From NCBI GenBank assembly GCA_001557035.1, contig LSKJ01000656.1, forward strand, positions 1 through 8,585: a DNA stretch of 8,585 bases. Direction: 5' to 3'. The stretch comes from Rhodospirillaceae bacterium CCH5-H10 (GTDB lineage Bacteria > Pseudomonadota > Alphaproteobacteria > Reyranellales > Reyranellaceae). The position numbers were made by a program, and so were the translations under genes. The first letter of the stretch is position 1; every line of letters begins with the position of its first letter. Under the pieces are notes generated by a model, which saw only the letters and a program-made list of their open reading frames with translations, searched no databases and had not been told where the DNA came from. Below, piece by piece: positions 1 to 6,036 of the stretch.

Positions 1-76
1 CCGCGCCATCAAATACGGCGCATCCCTCGGACTCCGAGATGTGTGAATCCGATAGATTTGAATGGGGAGGAAAGAC

Positions 77-946
77 TTACCCGATCGAGCGGACCAAACG
101 GATGATGTCGATGCCCCTGGCATCGATGCCGAACCAGTCGAGGTAGAGCGGCACCTGGTGGTCGAGCATGTGCCGGCCGTGATGGATGCGGCGTCCGTGC
201 GTGCGGGCGCGCTTGAGCAGAGGCGTCTCGACCGGGCTCATGATCACATCGGCAACGACTGTGTCGGGGGCGAGGATCATCGGATCGAAGGGCTGCGGAT
301 CGTCGGGGCGCAGGCCGAGCGGCGTCGCGTTGACGGCGATGTGGACGCCCTTGGGCGGCGTCCGGACCTCGGCCACGGGCACGTCGGGATAGTGGGTCAG
401 CAGGCGGTCGATCGCCGTGTTGGCACGCGCTTCGCTGATCTCGGTGACGAGCAGGCGACCGACGCCGGCCTCGCAGAGCGCGGCCGCGATGCCGCCGCCG
501 GCGCCGCCCAGGCCGACCAGCCAGACGCTGGCGCCCTTCACGCGATGGCCCTGCGCCTCGAGCCCGCGCACGAAGCCCACGCCGTCGACATTGTCGCCGG
601 CCAGCACGCCGTCGGGATCGCGGCGCACGAGATTGACGCTGCCGGCGGCGCGGGCGCGCGGTGTGGCGCGGCCCAGCAGGTCGATGATCGCGGTCTTGTG
701 TGGGATGGTGACGGTGAAGCCGCCGAGATTGCGCATCTTGCCGAGCGCATCGAGCATCAGCGGCAGCAGGTCCGCGCCGCCCTCGAACGGCAACCACACC
801 GCGTTGGCGCCGGTGGCGGCAAAGACCTGCGGCATCACGCCGGTCATGCGGAGCTGGCGGATGGGATCGCCGATCGTGCCGTAGAGGCGCGTGGCGCCGT
901 TGACCTGGAACAGGCCGTTGAAGAGCTGGGGTTCGGCCGGGTTCAT
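77..946 (-). CDS. Shikimate dehydrogenase family protein (AroE-like paralogue)
   Basis: A 289-residue protein with the two-domain shikimate dehydrogenase layout; the family reduces 3-dehydroshikimate (or quinate-like substrates) with NAD(P)H in the cytosol. The N-terminal substrate domain has VTIPHK with the catalytic lysine at K84, AGSVN at 101-105 and GDNVDGVGF at 118-125 with the catalytic aspartate at D121. The nucleotide-binding loop GLGGAGGG is at 145-152, NATPLGL at 206-212, and the C-terminal GRHMLDHQ at 257-264 carries the conserved glutamine. The serine pair that normally holds the shikimate carboxylate (H-S-x-S-P after GxPI) is replaced by Q31-L32-R33-M34-T35, so the substrate may not be shikimate and I do not call it aroE. 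The ATG at 946 follows GAGGG four bases upstream. It lies downstream of the peroxiredoxin gene on the same strand, separated by a hairpin. The family is secure; the substrate is not. Confidence 0.88.
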   Translation of the reverse strand: MNPAEPQLFNGLFQVNGATRLYGTIGDPIRQLRMTGVMPQVFAATGANAVWLPFEGGADLLPLMLDALGKMRNLGGFTVTIPHKTAIIDLLGRATPRARAAGSVNLVRRDPDGVLAGDNVDGVGFVRGLEAQGHRVKGASVWLVGLGGAGGGIAAALCEAGVGRLLVTEISEARANTAIDRLLTHYPDVPVAEVRTPPKGVHIAVNATPLGLRPDDPQPFDPMILAPDTVVADVIMSPVETPLLKRARTHGRRIHHGRHMLDHQVPLYLDWFGIDARGIDIIRLVRSIG

Positions 947-956
947 GGGACCCTCG

Positions 957-987
957 AAAGAAAACGGCGGAGCCTGCGCTCCGCCGT
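957..987 (-). terminator. Rho-independent terminator-like hairpin after the peroxiredoxin gene
   Basis: CGGCGGAGC (965-973) and GCTCCGCCG (978-986) form a perfect nine-base stem with a four-base loop, extended by an A964-T987 pair. Read on the minus strand, the stem is followed by TTTTCTTT (964-957). It starts 29 bases past the peroxiredoxin stop codon, the expected place for its terminator. The T-tract ends only 11 bases before the AroE-like start codon, next to its ribosome-binding site, so it could also act as an attenuator for that gene. Confidence 0.85.
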
Positions 988-1015
988 CGATCTTGGCCCC
1001 GTGAGCGGTGCGGCG

Positions 1016-1498
1016 CTAGAGGTTCTTCAGCACGTAGTCGGCCGCGGAGACCTCGAAGGCGCCGGGCTTCTCGACGAACAGGTGCTTGATGACGCCGTCC
1101 TCGACGACCATGGCATAGCGCTGGCTGCGCGTGCCGAGGCCGAACTTGGAACCGTCCATCGTCAGGCCCATCGCCTGCGTGAACTCGGCATTGCCGTCAC
1201 CCAGCATCATCACCGAGTCGCCGGCCTTCTGGTCCTTGCCCCAGGCGCCCATCACGAACGCGTCGTTCACGGAAATGCAGGCGATGGTGTCGACACCCTT
1301 CGCCTTCAGAGCAGCTGCTTCGGCCACGAACCCGGGCACGTGCTTTGCTGAACAAGTGGGGGTGAACGCGCCAGGCAGCGCGAAGGCGACGACCTTCTTG
1401 CCAGGTGCGAAAAGCTCTTCGGTGGTGACGGCCTTGGGGCCTTCGGGACCCATGGTGCGCAGCGTGGCGCTGGGGACCTTGTCGCCGACTTTCGCCAT
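1016..1498 (-). CDS. Prx5-type peroxiredoxin (AhpC/TSA superfamily)
   Basis: A 160-residue thiol peroxidase that reduces hydrogen and alkyl peroxides, expected in the cytosol since no signal peptide is seen. The active-site loop PGAFTPTC (42-49) carries the peroxidatic cysteine C49 with T46 and P42, and the conserved arginine is R127 in SQRYAM. The only other cysteine is C74 in TIACISVND. The 25-residue spacing matches that in plant type II peroxiredoxins and some rhizobial Prx5 proteins, which are recycled by glutaredoxin or thioredoxin. There is no C-terminal resolving cysteine like that of human Prx5. The start at 1498 is chosen because AAGGAG lies six bases upstream and the product begins at the family N-terminus MAKVGDKVP; the longer open frame upstream is GC-biased noise. 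A terminator-like hairpin follows, and the gene diverges from yqgE across a 165-base gap. Confidence 0.95.
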   Translation of the reverse strand: MAKVGDKVPSATLRTMGPEGPKAVTTEELFAPGKKVVAFALPGAFTPTCSAKHVPGFVAEAAALKAKGVDTIACISVNDAFVMGAWGKDQKAGDSVMMLGDGNAEFTQAMGLTMDGSKFGLGTRSQRYAMVVEDGVIKHLFVEKPGAFEVSAADYVLKNL

Positions 1499-1663
1499 TA
1501 TTAGCTCCTTCAATACGCCGCCCAACCGCGGCTTTTCAGACCGGCGGACCCTATGCCGGGGTGGGGTTTTTGTCCATGCGAGGCGTGTCCGGCCGTTCGA
1601 GTTCCCTAGGGGGGCCTTGAGTTTTGACCGGACAATCCCCATGGATTCAGGAGATGATTTGTC

Positions 1664-2260
1664 ATGCCCGGGTCTAGCTCTCCCGCCGCCACGCTGGTTG
1701 GCCGCTTCCTGGTTGCCGCGCCGTCGATGCCCGACGAGCGCTTCCAGAAGAGCGTCGTTTTCATCTGCAAGCACGACGGCGACGGTGCGCTCGGCATCAT
1801 CGTGAACAACAAGGTCGACGATCTGCCACTAGGACAGGTCTACAAGCAGCTCGGCATTGCCGTGCCGAAGACCGTTGCCGACTGGCCGGTGCTGTTCGGC
1901 GGACCGGTCGAGACGTCGCGCGGGCTCGTGCTGCATTCCGCCGACTACAAGCGCGACGAAACCCTGCTGATCGACGGCGGCATGGCGCTCACGGCCTCGC
2001 TCGAGATCCTGAAGGACATGGCCGGCGGCAGCGGGCCGAAGAATGCCTGGCTCGCCCTCGGCCATTCCGGCTGGGCGCCCGGCCAGCTCGACCGCGAGAT
2101 GCAGGACAATGCGTGGCTGGTCGTCGATGGCGATCCCGAACTCGTGTTCGACGCGGATCTGAGCGCCAAGTGGCAGCGCGCGCTCGACCGCCTCGGTCGT
2201 GGCGGTCCCGGCGCCCGGTTCGACCTCGCGTCCTTCTCTCCCCAGTCCGGACGGGCCTGA
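1664..2260 (+). CDS. yqgE: YqgE/AlgH family protein (UPF0301, DUF179)
   Basis: A 198-residue cytosolic protein, close to the usual ~190 of the family. Recognisable blocks in order are LVGRFLVAAPSMPDERFQKS (11-30), the HDGDGALGIIVNN block near 37-49, FGGPV near 78-82, LHSADY near 90-95, and the signature GHSGWAPGQLDREM near 133-146 followed by AWLV. The family's biochemical role is unresolved; AlgH was named from alginate regulation in Pseudomonas. An in-frame TGA at 1655-1657 forces the start to 1664 or later. AGGAG at 1649-1653 lies ten bases upstream, slightly long but usable. It is transcribed divergently from the peroxiredoxin gene. The accessory island begins after its stop codon. Confidence 0.95.
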   Translation: MPGSSSPAATLVGRFLVAAPSMPDERFQKSVVFICKHDGDGALGIIVNNKVDDLPLGQVYKQLGIAVPKTVADWPVLFGGPVETSRGLVLHSADYKRDETLLIDGGMALTASLEILKDMAGGSGPKNAWLALGHSGWAPGQLDREMQDNAWLVVDGDPELVFDADLSAKWQRALDRLGRGGPGARFDLASFSPQSGRA

Positions 2261-2589
2261 CCTTCCGGCCGCGAACACCCGTATGCATTGCGGTGCATCA
2301 GGTGTGCGTCTTCGCGTCTGGATTGTAGTTAACTTCCCCAGGCCAGCGGGCCTATAGCGGCAGGTACGTCGCCCGCCTGCCTCCCTTCGCGGACGACGCG
2401 CGTACCCGGGGCGTCCGCGTTCCTTCCCCAACCCCAATGGGAATGCGGGCGTCCCGTCCTCGGCGGGCGACGTGAGTCTGTGAAGCCGCTCAGGGCCGAA
2501 GGCTCAAGGCCTTTCAAACGACCCGCTTGCAATTTCAAAGTCCGTTTCGCCAGTAGCTCAGAGGCTCGCTTCTTACAGGAGAGACGCCT
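2261..2589 (+). other. Gene-free spacer between yqgE and the toxin gene
   Basis: 329 bases with no convincing gene. Two weak stem-loops are visible: ACACC/GGTGT (2275-2279 with 2301-2305) enclosing ATGCA/TGCAT (2283-2287 with 2294-2298), and CGCGGACG/CGTCCGCG (2388-2395 with 2412-2419) followed by TTCCTTCC. Either could help end yqgE transcription, but neither has a real T-run. I see no clear promoter for the toxin gene; TTGCAA at about 2527 is a weak -35 candidate with no good partner. This is where the island's left junction should lie, but I found no direct repeat or integrase scar. Confidence 0.4.
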
Positions 2590-2592
2590 TTG
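2577..2592 (+). promoter_or_regulatory. Ribosome-binding site that sets a TTG start
   Basis: AGGAG (2577-2581) is eight bases upstream of TTG (2590-2592). No ATG in this frame has comparable support, and starting here gives the glycine-rich N-terminus MGLFGGNGGD typical of phage virion proteins. A TTG start would lower translation, plausible for a toxin carrier. Confidence 0.7.
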
Positions 2593-4698
2593 GGACTGTT
2601 TGGTGGCAATGGCGGTGATGCCGCTTCTCCTCCGATGCCGTCGCCGCTCGACGGCCTCGGCGAGGACAACCCGCTCAGCCTGCAGGCCGATGAGACGTTG
2701 GCGCGCCAGCTCGATACAGGGTTTGCTACTGAGGTCCGCAGCCTGGTGCACGATCCGGCGACGGGCCTCGCGGGCCGGGACCCCGAGGACGCGCTGGCCG
2801 GGATCGCCGAGACCATCCCGCTTCTGGGTGCGCTGAAGGACCGCTATCTGGCGCAGGCGAAGGGTCTGCGCCAGAAGGCGCTGCTCGAGCCGCTGATCGA
2901 CCGCCGTCTCGACCGTGCCGGCGGTGACCTCGGGCGGATCGTGGAGCGGGCGACGTCGGTGCTCGACGACCGCAGCGTGGCCGAACGTTTGGCCGACTTG
3001 CAGCGGGACGCGTCGCTGTCGTGGCAGGACCCGGCCCATCTGCGCCTGCTGGGTCGCACTGCGGTGGATGAGGTGCGCTACCAGGGCAAACGAAAAGGCT
3101 GGGACGCGGGCCGGACCGACACGGCGGTGCGCACTGGGCTCAGCGACCTCTATGCCGGCGCGGTCGAGGCAGCGCTCGGCCAGGATCCCGAGCGTGCCGC
3201 GACGCTCTACGCCCACGCGCGCGACGTGATCCAGCCGGAGCGGCAGGCTGCGGTCGAACACAAGATCGACCGGGCGCGCGAAGAACGTCGCGTGACCGAG
3301 ATCGTCGGCGGCCTGGTCGACACGCCCGACGATCCGACGCGCCGCCCGGATCACGACGACTACCAGGCGCGGGCCGCCCAGCTGACGCCGTCGGGCGCCT
3401 CGCCCGAGGTGCAGGCACAGGTGACGCGGATGGCGGGGATCGAGCACGCGCGGGCCGACCGGGCGTGGCAGGCGGCGCGGGGCCGTGCGGCCGTGGGCGC
3501 GCTCGACTGGCTCGGCGCCAATCCCGCTGCGCCGCTGATGGCGATGCCTGCGGAGCTGCGCGACGGGTTGAGCCCGGAGCAGGCAGAGGCGCTCGACCGG
3601 ACGGCCACCAACGGCGGCCGTGTCGTGACGGATCGCGATCTGTACGACAGGCTCGACGATCAGTCCGTGCGCGAGCCGGAAGGCTTCGTCGGCCTCGACC
3701 TCACGCAATACCGGCTGTCGCTCGGCGACAGCGACTACGACCGCCTGACCAAACTCCAGAAGGCCCTCGCCGAAGGCAAATCCGATCCCACCTTCGAGCG
3801 CCACCGTCTCGGCCGTATGTTCCTCGAAGAGGGCCTGCGCGCTGCCAACGTCGATCCCAACGGAACGGGGGCTCGGACCACGCGGCAACAGCTCGACAAA
3901 CTGCTCGGCGCCTTCGAGTCCGTCGAGGGCAGGCCACCGACGATGGCCGACATTCGCGGCTTGGTCGGCGACGTGCTGCCGCGTGCAAATGGCGATCCGA
4001 ATATCGTACGGGTCTCAGGCGGCGAGCCGGTCGAACCGGACGGCAATATGCAAATCGCACAGCGGCAACAGCCAGCCACAGCCGGCCAAGATACTGCACC
4101 GTCAACGAAGTCGGCTCTCGGCAGTACTAAGTTGCAAGCCGCGGCGAAGGCGGCCACGGACCCGGGAAAGCGCGTGGTCTTGCCGAATGGCAAGAACGTG
4201 CCGAGCGCTGAAGACCAGAAGACGGAGTTTCTCATGTCGCCGGTCGAGGACCTCAGCGAGGTTGCTGTGGCCGGCTGGGAAGCGGGCAGGAAGGCCGTGG
4301 GGAAAGCGTTCACGGATCCCTTGAAAGCAAAGGCATACGGCCGTGAGTTGGTCCGCAAGGACCTCGGCCAAGGCGGACGTTTCGACTACCAGAGGCTTTG
4401 GAGTCCGGACGACGATGCTCCGGGCTACTTGCAGCTGCGCCAATTTCGCGATGTCTCGAATTTCAATGTGGGATTGTATACGCAGCGGGTCGGTCTCTTT
4501 CCCCTTGGCTCTGTTTTGGAGATTGCAGGGGAGTATGCAAGGGAGCATTCGAGCAACTACATGCCCGGCGAACCCTATGGCCTGGATCCGCGAGTCAAAC
4601 GGTGGATCGAACGCGGCTATGAAGCGGGAGAAAGTGGCGCCTTCAATCTGCCGTTTCTATTAAAAAAGAACAAAGCACCGCCGAGGACGGCAGATTGA
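2590..4698 (+). CDS. Putative polymorphic toxin: phage virion-like N-terminus with toxin-44-like C-terminal domain
   Basis: A 702-residue protein. Residues 1-30 are glycine/proline-rich. Residues ~30-465 are predominantly helical, Ala/Arg/Asp-rich, and resemble a protein class found in alphaproteobacterial prophages, with cues such as RALLEP-type helices (97-101), VIQPERQAA (213-221), VVTDRDLYDRL (345-355) and LSLGDSDYDRLTKLQ (376-390). Residues ~470-525 form a polar Gln/Ala/Thr linker, followed by RVVLPNGKNVPS (528-539) and LMSPVEDLSEVA (548-559). Residues ~575-690 look like a catalytic tip: GGRFDYQR (595-602), FRDVSNFNVGLYTQ (619-632), LEIAGEYA (643-650), YGLDPRVKRWIERGY (663-677), SGAF (682-685). 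This order matches my memory of the polymorphic toxin type 44 family (GG-x-DY, NFxxG, AG, then a tail ending in xxIxxG). GC drops from about 73% (2881-2940) to 45-50% (4441-4560), as in exchanged toxin tips. No signal peptide or transmembrane segment is seen. The reading frame is secure; function is inferred. Confidence 0.8.
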   Translation: MGLFGGNGGDAASPPMPSPLDGLGEDNPLSLQADETLARQLDTGFATEVRSLVHDPATGLAGRDPEDALAGIAETIPLLGALKDRYLAQAKGLRQKALLEPLIDRRLDRAGGDLGRIVERATSVLDDRSVAERLADLQRDASLSWQDPAHLRLLGRTAVDEVRYQGKRKGWDAGRTDTAVRTGLSDLYAGAVEAALGQDPERAATLYAHARDVIQPERQAAVEHKIDRAREERRVTEIVGGLVDTPDDPTRRPDHDDYQARAAQLTPSGASPEVQAQVTRMAGIEHARADRAWQAARGRAAVGALDWLGANPAAPLMAMPAELRDGLSPEQAEALDRTATNGGRVVTDRDLYDRLDDQSVREPEGFVGLDLTQYRLSLGDSDYDRLTKLQKALAEGKSDPTFERHRLGRMFLEEGLRAANVDPNGTGARTTRQQLDKLLGAFESVEGRPPTMADIRGLVGDVLPRANGDPNIVRVSGGEPVEPDGNMQIAQRQQPATAGQDTAPSTKSALGSTKLQAAAKAATDPGKRVVLPNGKNVPSAEDQKTEFLMSPVEDLSEVAVAGWEAGRKAVGKAFTDPLKAKAYGRELVRKDLGQGGRFDYQRLWSPDDDAPGYLQLRQFRDVSNFNVGLYTQRVGLFPLGSVLEIAGEYAREHSSNYMPGEPYGLDPRVKRWIERGYEAGESGAFNLPFLLKKNKAPPRTAD
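2859..2976 (+). repeat. Intact copy of a 118-bp segment duplicated at 6601-6718
   Basis: This stretch encodes toxin-protein residues ~90-129, including KALLEPLIDRRLDRAGGDLG. It aligns without gaps to 6601-6718 at a constant offset of 3742. By my count about 102 of 118 positions match, and 76 of 80 in the core 2871-2950. The downstream copy is a broken fragment. Confidence 0.9.
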
Positions 4699-4731
4699 TT
4701 GGCGTGTACTCACAACCTTATGTCAGCGAGT

Positions 4732-4802
4732 CCCACGGCCTGGATCCGCGAATAAAGCGGTGGATCGAACGCTATTGTGCAGGGAGAGAAAGCCGCGTCT
4801 TC
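4732..4802 (+). pseudogene. Orphan toxin-tip remnant A
   Basis: A 71-base partial copy of the end of the toxin gene (4574-4644), offset by 158. It reads HGLDPRIKRWIERYCAG then RESRVF, against YGLDPRVKRWIERGYEAG then ESGAF in the intact gene. The first 37 bases differ at five positions; the rest needs one codon deletion and one codon insertion, so the reading frame is kept. It is not in frame with the intact gene, which ends at 4698, and has no start or upstream domain. Its last two bases overlap the stop codon of the convergent membrane-protein gene. Confidence 0.85.
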
Positions 4803-5799
4803 ACTCGCGCCGTTCCCGACAATGCGTCCAGGCCCAATCGATCATGATGATGGTCGCAACCACGGCAGCAGGCAGATAATGCCACGCAAGCTCGGGAAGG
4901 CCACCCTTGCGCGTCATCAGGATCCAGTTCTCGAAGAAGGTGCGAAAGCAGATAGGGAGGGTTTCCGGGAGAATCGGCGAGCGCGGATTGAAGCACCGAC
5001 TCAACGGGTTGGACAAATCGTAGAGAGCGGCCAGGACGAACAATAGGACTGCGAAGCGCAGGGCCAGGCGTGCCACCAGCAGCAAGGGGCCCCTGTTCAT
5101 GCGGCCATTCGCCAAAAACCTTTCGGGGGCCAGGCGACGGCGATCGACCAGGCTCCAAGCGATGGCGATCGACAAGGACACGACGATCGCCGGCAGATAA
5201 TGCCACAGGCGTCCGACAAGGCTGGCTTCGGCCAGGGCGTCGGTCAGCATTCCGATGGTAAAAATGGAGCAAACGGTCATTCTTTGCGCTACGAAAGGCA
5301 CTTCGAGTTTGAGGGTGTCGAAACAGGTCCGCCCGATCAGGTCGAGCATAACGGACAGGACGACCAGAAGAATGACGAAGCGCAGGGCCAGGCGTGGCAA
5401 GCGCGGCAAGGACATCCTGTTCAAATGGACCTCTTGCCGAAAATCTTTCGGAGCCCAGGCGATATCGATCAGAGTCCAGGCGATAGCGATCGACAAGGAC
5501 AGGACGATCGCCGGCGTATAGTGCCACAGGAGGCCGGCGAGACTGCCCGCGCCCCAGTCTTCGTTCTGTATTCCAAGAAAAGCGGCGGAGAAGAAAGCCT
5601 GCTTGTCCGGCTCGAAAGGACCTTCCAGTTCGAGATAGTCGACACTGATCTGTCCCATCAAATCGAACATAATCGATAGGGCGACCAGAAGAGCGGCGAA
5701 GCGCGCGACCAAGCACAACCCGTAGAGCGTTGCAATCGATAGATGTGTAGGCATAAAGAAAACTATCATAAATGGTGGAGGCTGACCAAACCTTCGCAT
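4801..5799 (-). CDS. Three-repeat integral membrane protein, candidate immunity protein
   Basis: I do not recognise a named family. The 332-residue product has about six hydrophobic segments (near 30-47, 92-112, 138-155, 199-218, 244-262, 305-322), so it should sit in the inner membrane. It is built from three tandem units of 107-108 residues. Each opens with an (A/L)RF(A/V)-type helix and contains a second helix beginning WHY: LWHYTPAIVLSLSIAIAW (91-108), LWHYLPAIVVSLSIAIAW (198-215), AWHYLPAAVVATIIMIDW (305-322). The gene converges on the toxin gene and its stop overlaps tip remnant A, which suggests an immunity role, though that is inference. The start is uncertain: ATGs at 5799, 5769 and 5754 are in frame and none has a good ribosome-binding site. 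I see no terminator between it and the toxin stop, so its transcript may run antisense into the toxin 3' end. The antisense plus-strand frames are hydrophilic low-complexity shadows. Confidence 0.72.
   Translation of the reverse strand: MRRFGQPPPFMIVFFMPTHLSIATLYGLCLVARFAALLVALSIMFDLMGQISVDYLELEGPFEPDKQAFFSAAFLGIQNEDWGAGSLAGLLWHYTPAIVLSLSIAIAWTLIDIAWAPKDFRQEVHLNRMSLPRLPRLALRFVILLVVLSVMLDLIGRTCFDTLKLEVPFVAQRMTVCSIFTIGMLTDALAEASLVGRLWHYLPAIVVSLSIAIAWSLVDRRRLAPERFLANGRMNRGPLLLVARLALRFAVLLFVLAALYDLSNPLSRCFNPRSPILPETLPICFRTFFENWILMTRKGGLPELAWHYLPAAVVATIIMIDWAWTHCRERRE
4804..5709 (-). repeat. Three tandem ~321-bp coding repeats inside the membrane-protein gene
   Basis: Units are about 5709-5389, 5388-5068 and 5067-4804. 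DNA identity persists in patches: a 21-base string at 5052-5072 recurs at 5376-5396 (offset 324), GCGATCGACAAGGACA at 5165 recurs at 5486 (offset 321), and GGCAGATAATGCCAC at 4871 recurs at 5192 (offset 321). All offsets are multiples of three. The third unit (C-terminal) is the most diverged. Confidence 0.88.
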
Positions 5800-5938
5800 C
5801 TTGATTGAGCAGTTAGCCTCAAACGACCTGGTTTGGATACGAACACGGCAAGCATCGAGACAGAAGGGCTGCCCTCGGCAGCACCGGCGGCGGAGTCACG
5901 GCCGCGCAACGAGTTTGGGGCCGATAGGCCGCTCGGAG

Positions 5939-6010
5939 TGCGGGCTTTCCAGGCAAACGAGAGACTATATCGAAGAAGGCTATAAAATCGGCAGCAGCGG
6001 CGTCTATGGC
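5939..6010 (+). pseudogene. Orphan toxin-tip remnant B (diverged)
   Basis: Twenty-four codons read CGLSRQTRDYIEEGYKIG then SSGVYG. They align without gaps to residues 663-686 of the intact toxin (YGLDPRVKRWIERGYEAG then ESGAFN), keeping G, L, I, E, G, Y, G, S, G and an aromatic at the end. DNA identity is low, so this is a tip from a different toxin variant rather than a recent duplicate. The surrounding open frame from 5801 shows no upstream toxin motifs and no start signal, so I call it a relic. It ends 26 bases before the stop of the convergent 118-residue membrane-protein gene, echoing remnant A. The rest of 5800-6036 holds nothing I can identify. Confidence 0.68.
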
Positions 6011-6036
6011 CCGGCAGCATCTATTCCCAGCCAACG

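Noticed and set aside
1..76. Start of another minus-strand gene (ATG at 9-7) or a terminator (GCGCC/GGCGC at 3-7 and 17-21)
   Set aside because: Only three codons would be visible and no ribosome-binding site sits at a proper distance. The five-base stem has no T-run.
62..1351. 429-codon open frame on the plus strand
   Set aside because: It is antisense to the AroE-like and peroxiredoxin genes, which have clear family motifs and ribosome-binding sites. The product is Ala/Arg/His/Asp-rich without recognisable motifs, a typical high-GC shadow.
1499..1774. N-terminal extension of the peroxiredoxin to a start at 1774
   Set aside because: The extension overlaps the start of yqgE, has no family similarity, and the ATG at 1498 has a near-perfect ribosome-binding site.
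2545..2580. Possible tRNA suggested by TAGCTCAGAGG
   Set aside because: Only the D-arm-like string is present. No paired acceptor stem, anticodon arm or T-arm can be folded around it, and the toxin gene's ribosome-binding site lies in the same stretch.
2329..3888. 519-codon open frame on the minus strand
   Set aside because: It lies opposite the toxin gene body and reads as Arg/Val/Leu-rich low-complexity sequence. The plus-strand frame has the ribosome-binding site, the phage-like motifs and the duplicated fragment that keeps its frame.
5200..5679. 159-codon plus-strand open frame opposite the membrane protein
   Set aside because: Gln/Asp/Arg-rich product with internal repeats that merely mirror the membrane gene's tandem repeats. 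The minus-strand frame has a consistent helix pattern.
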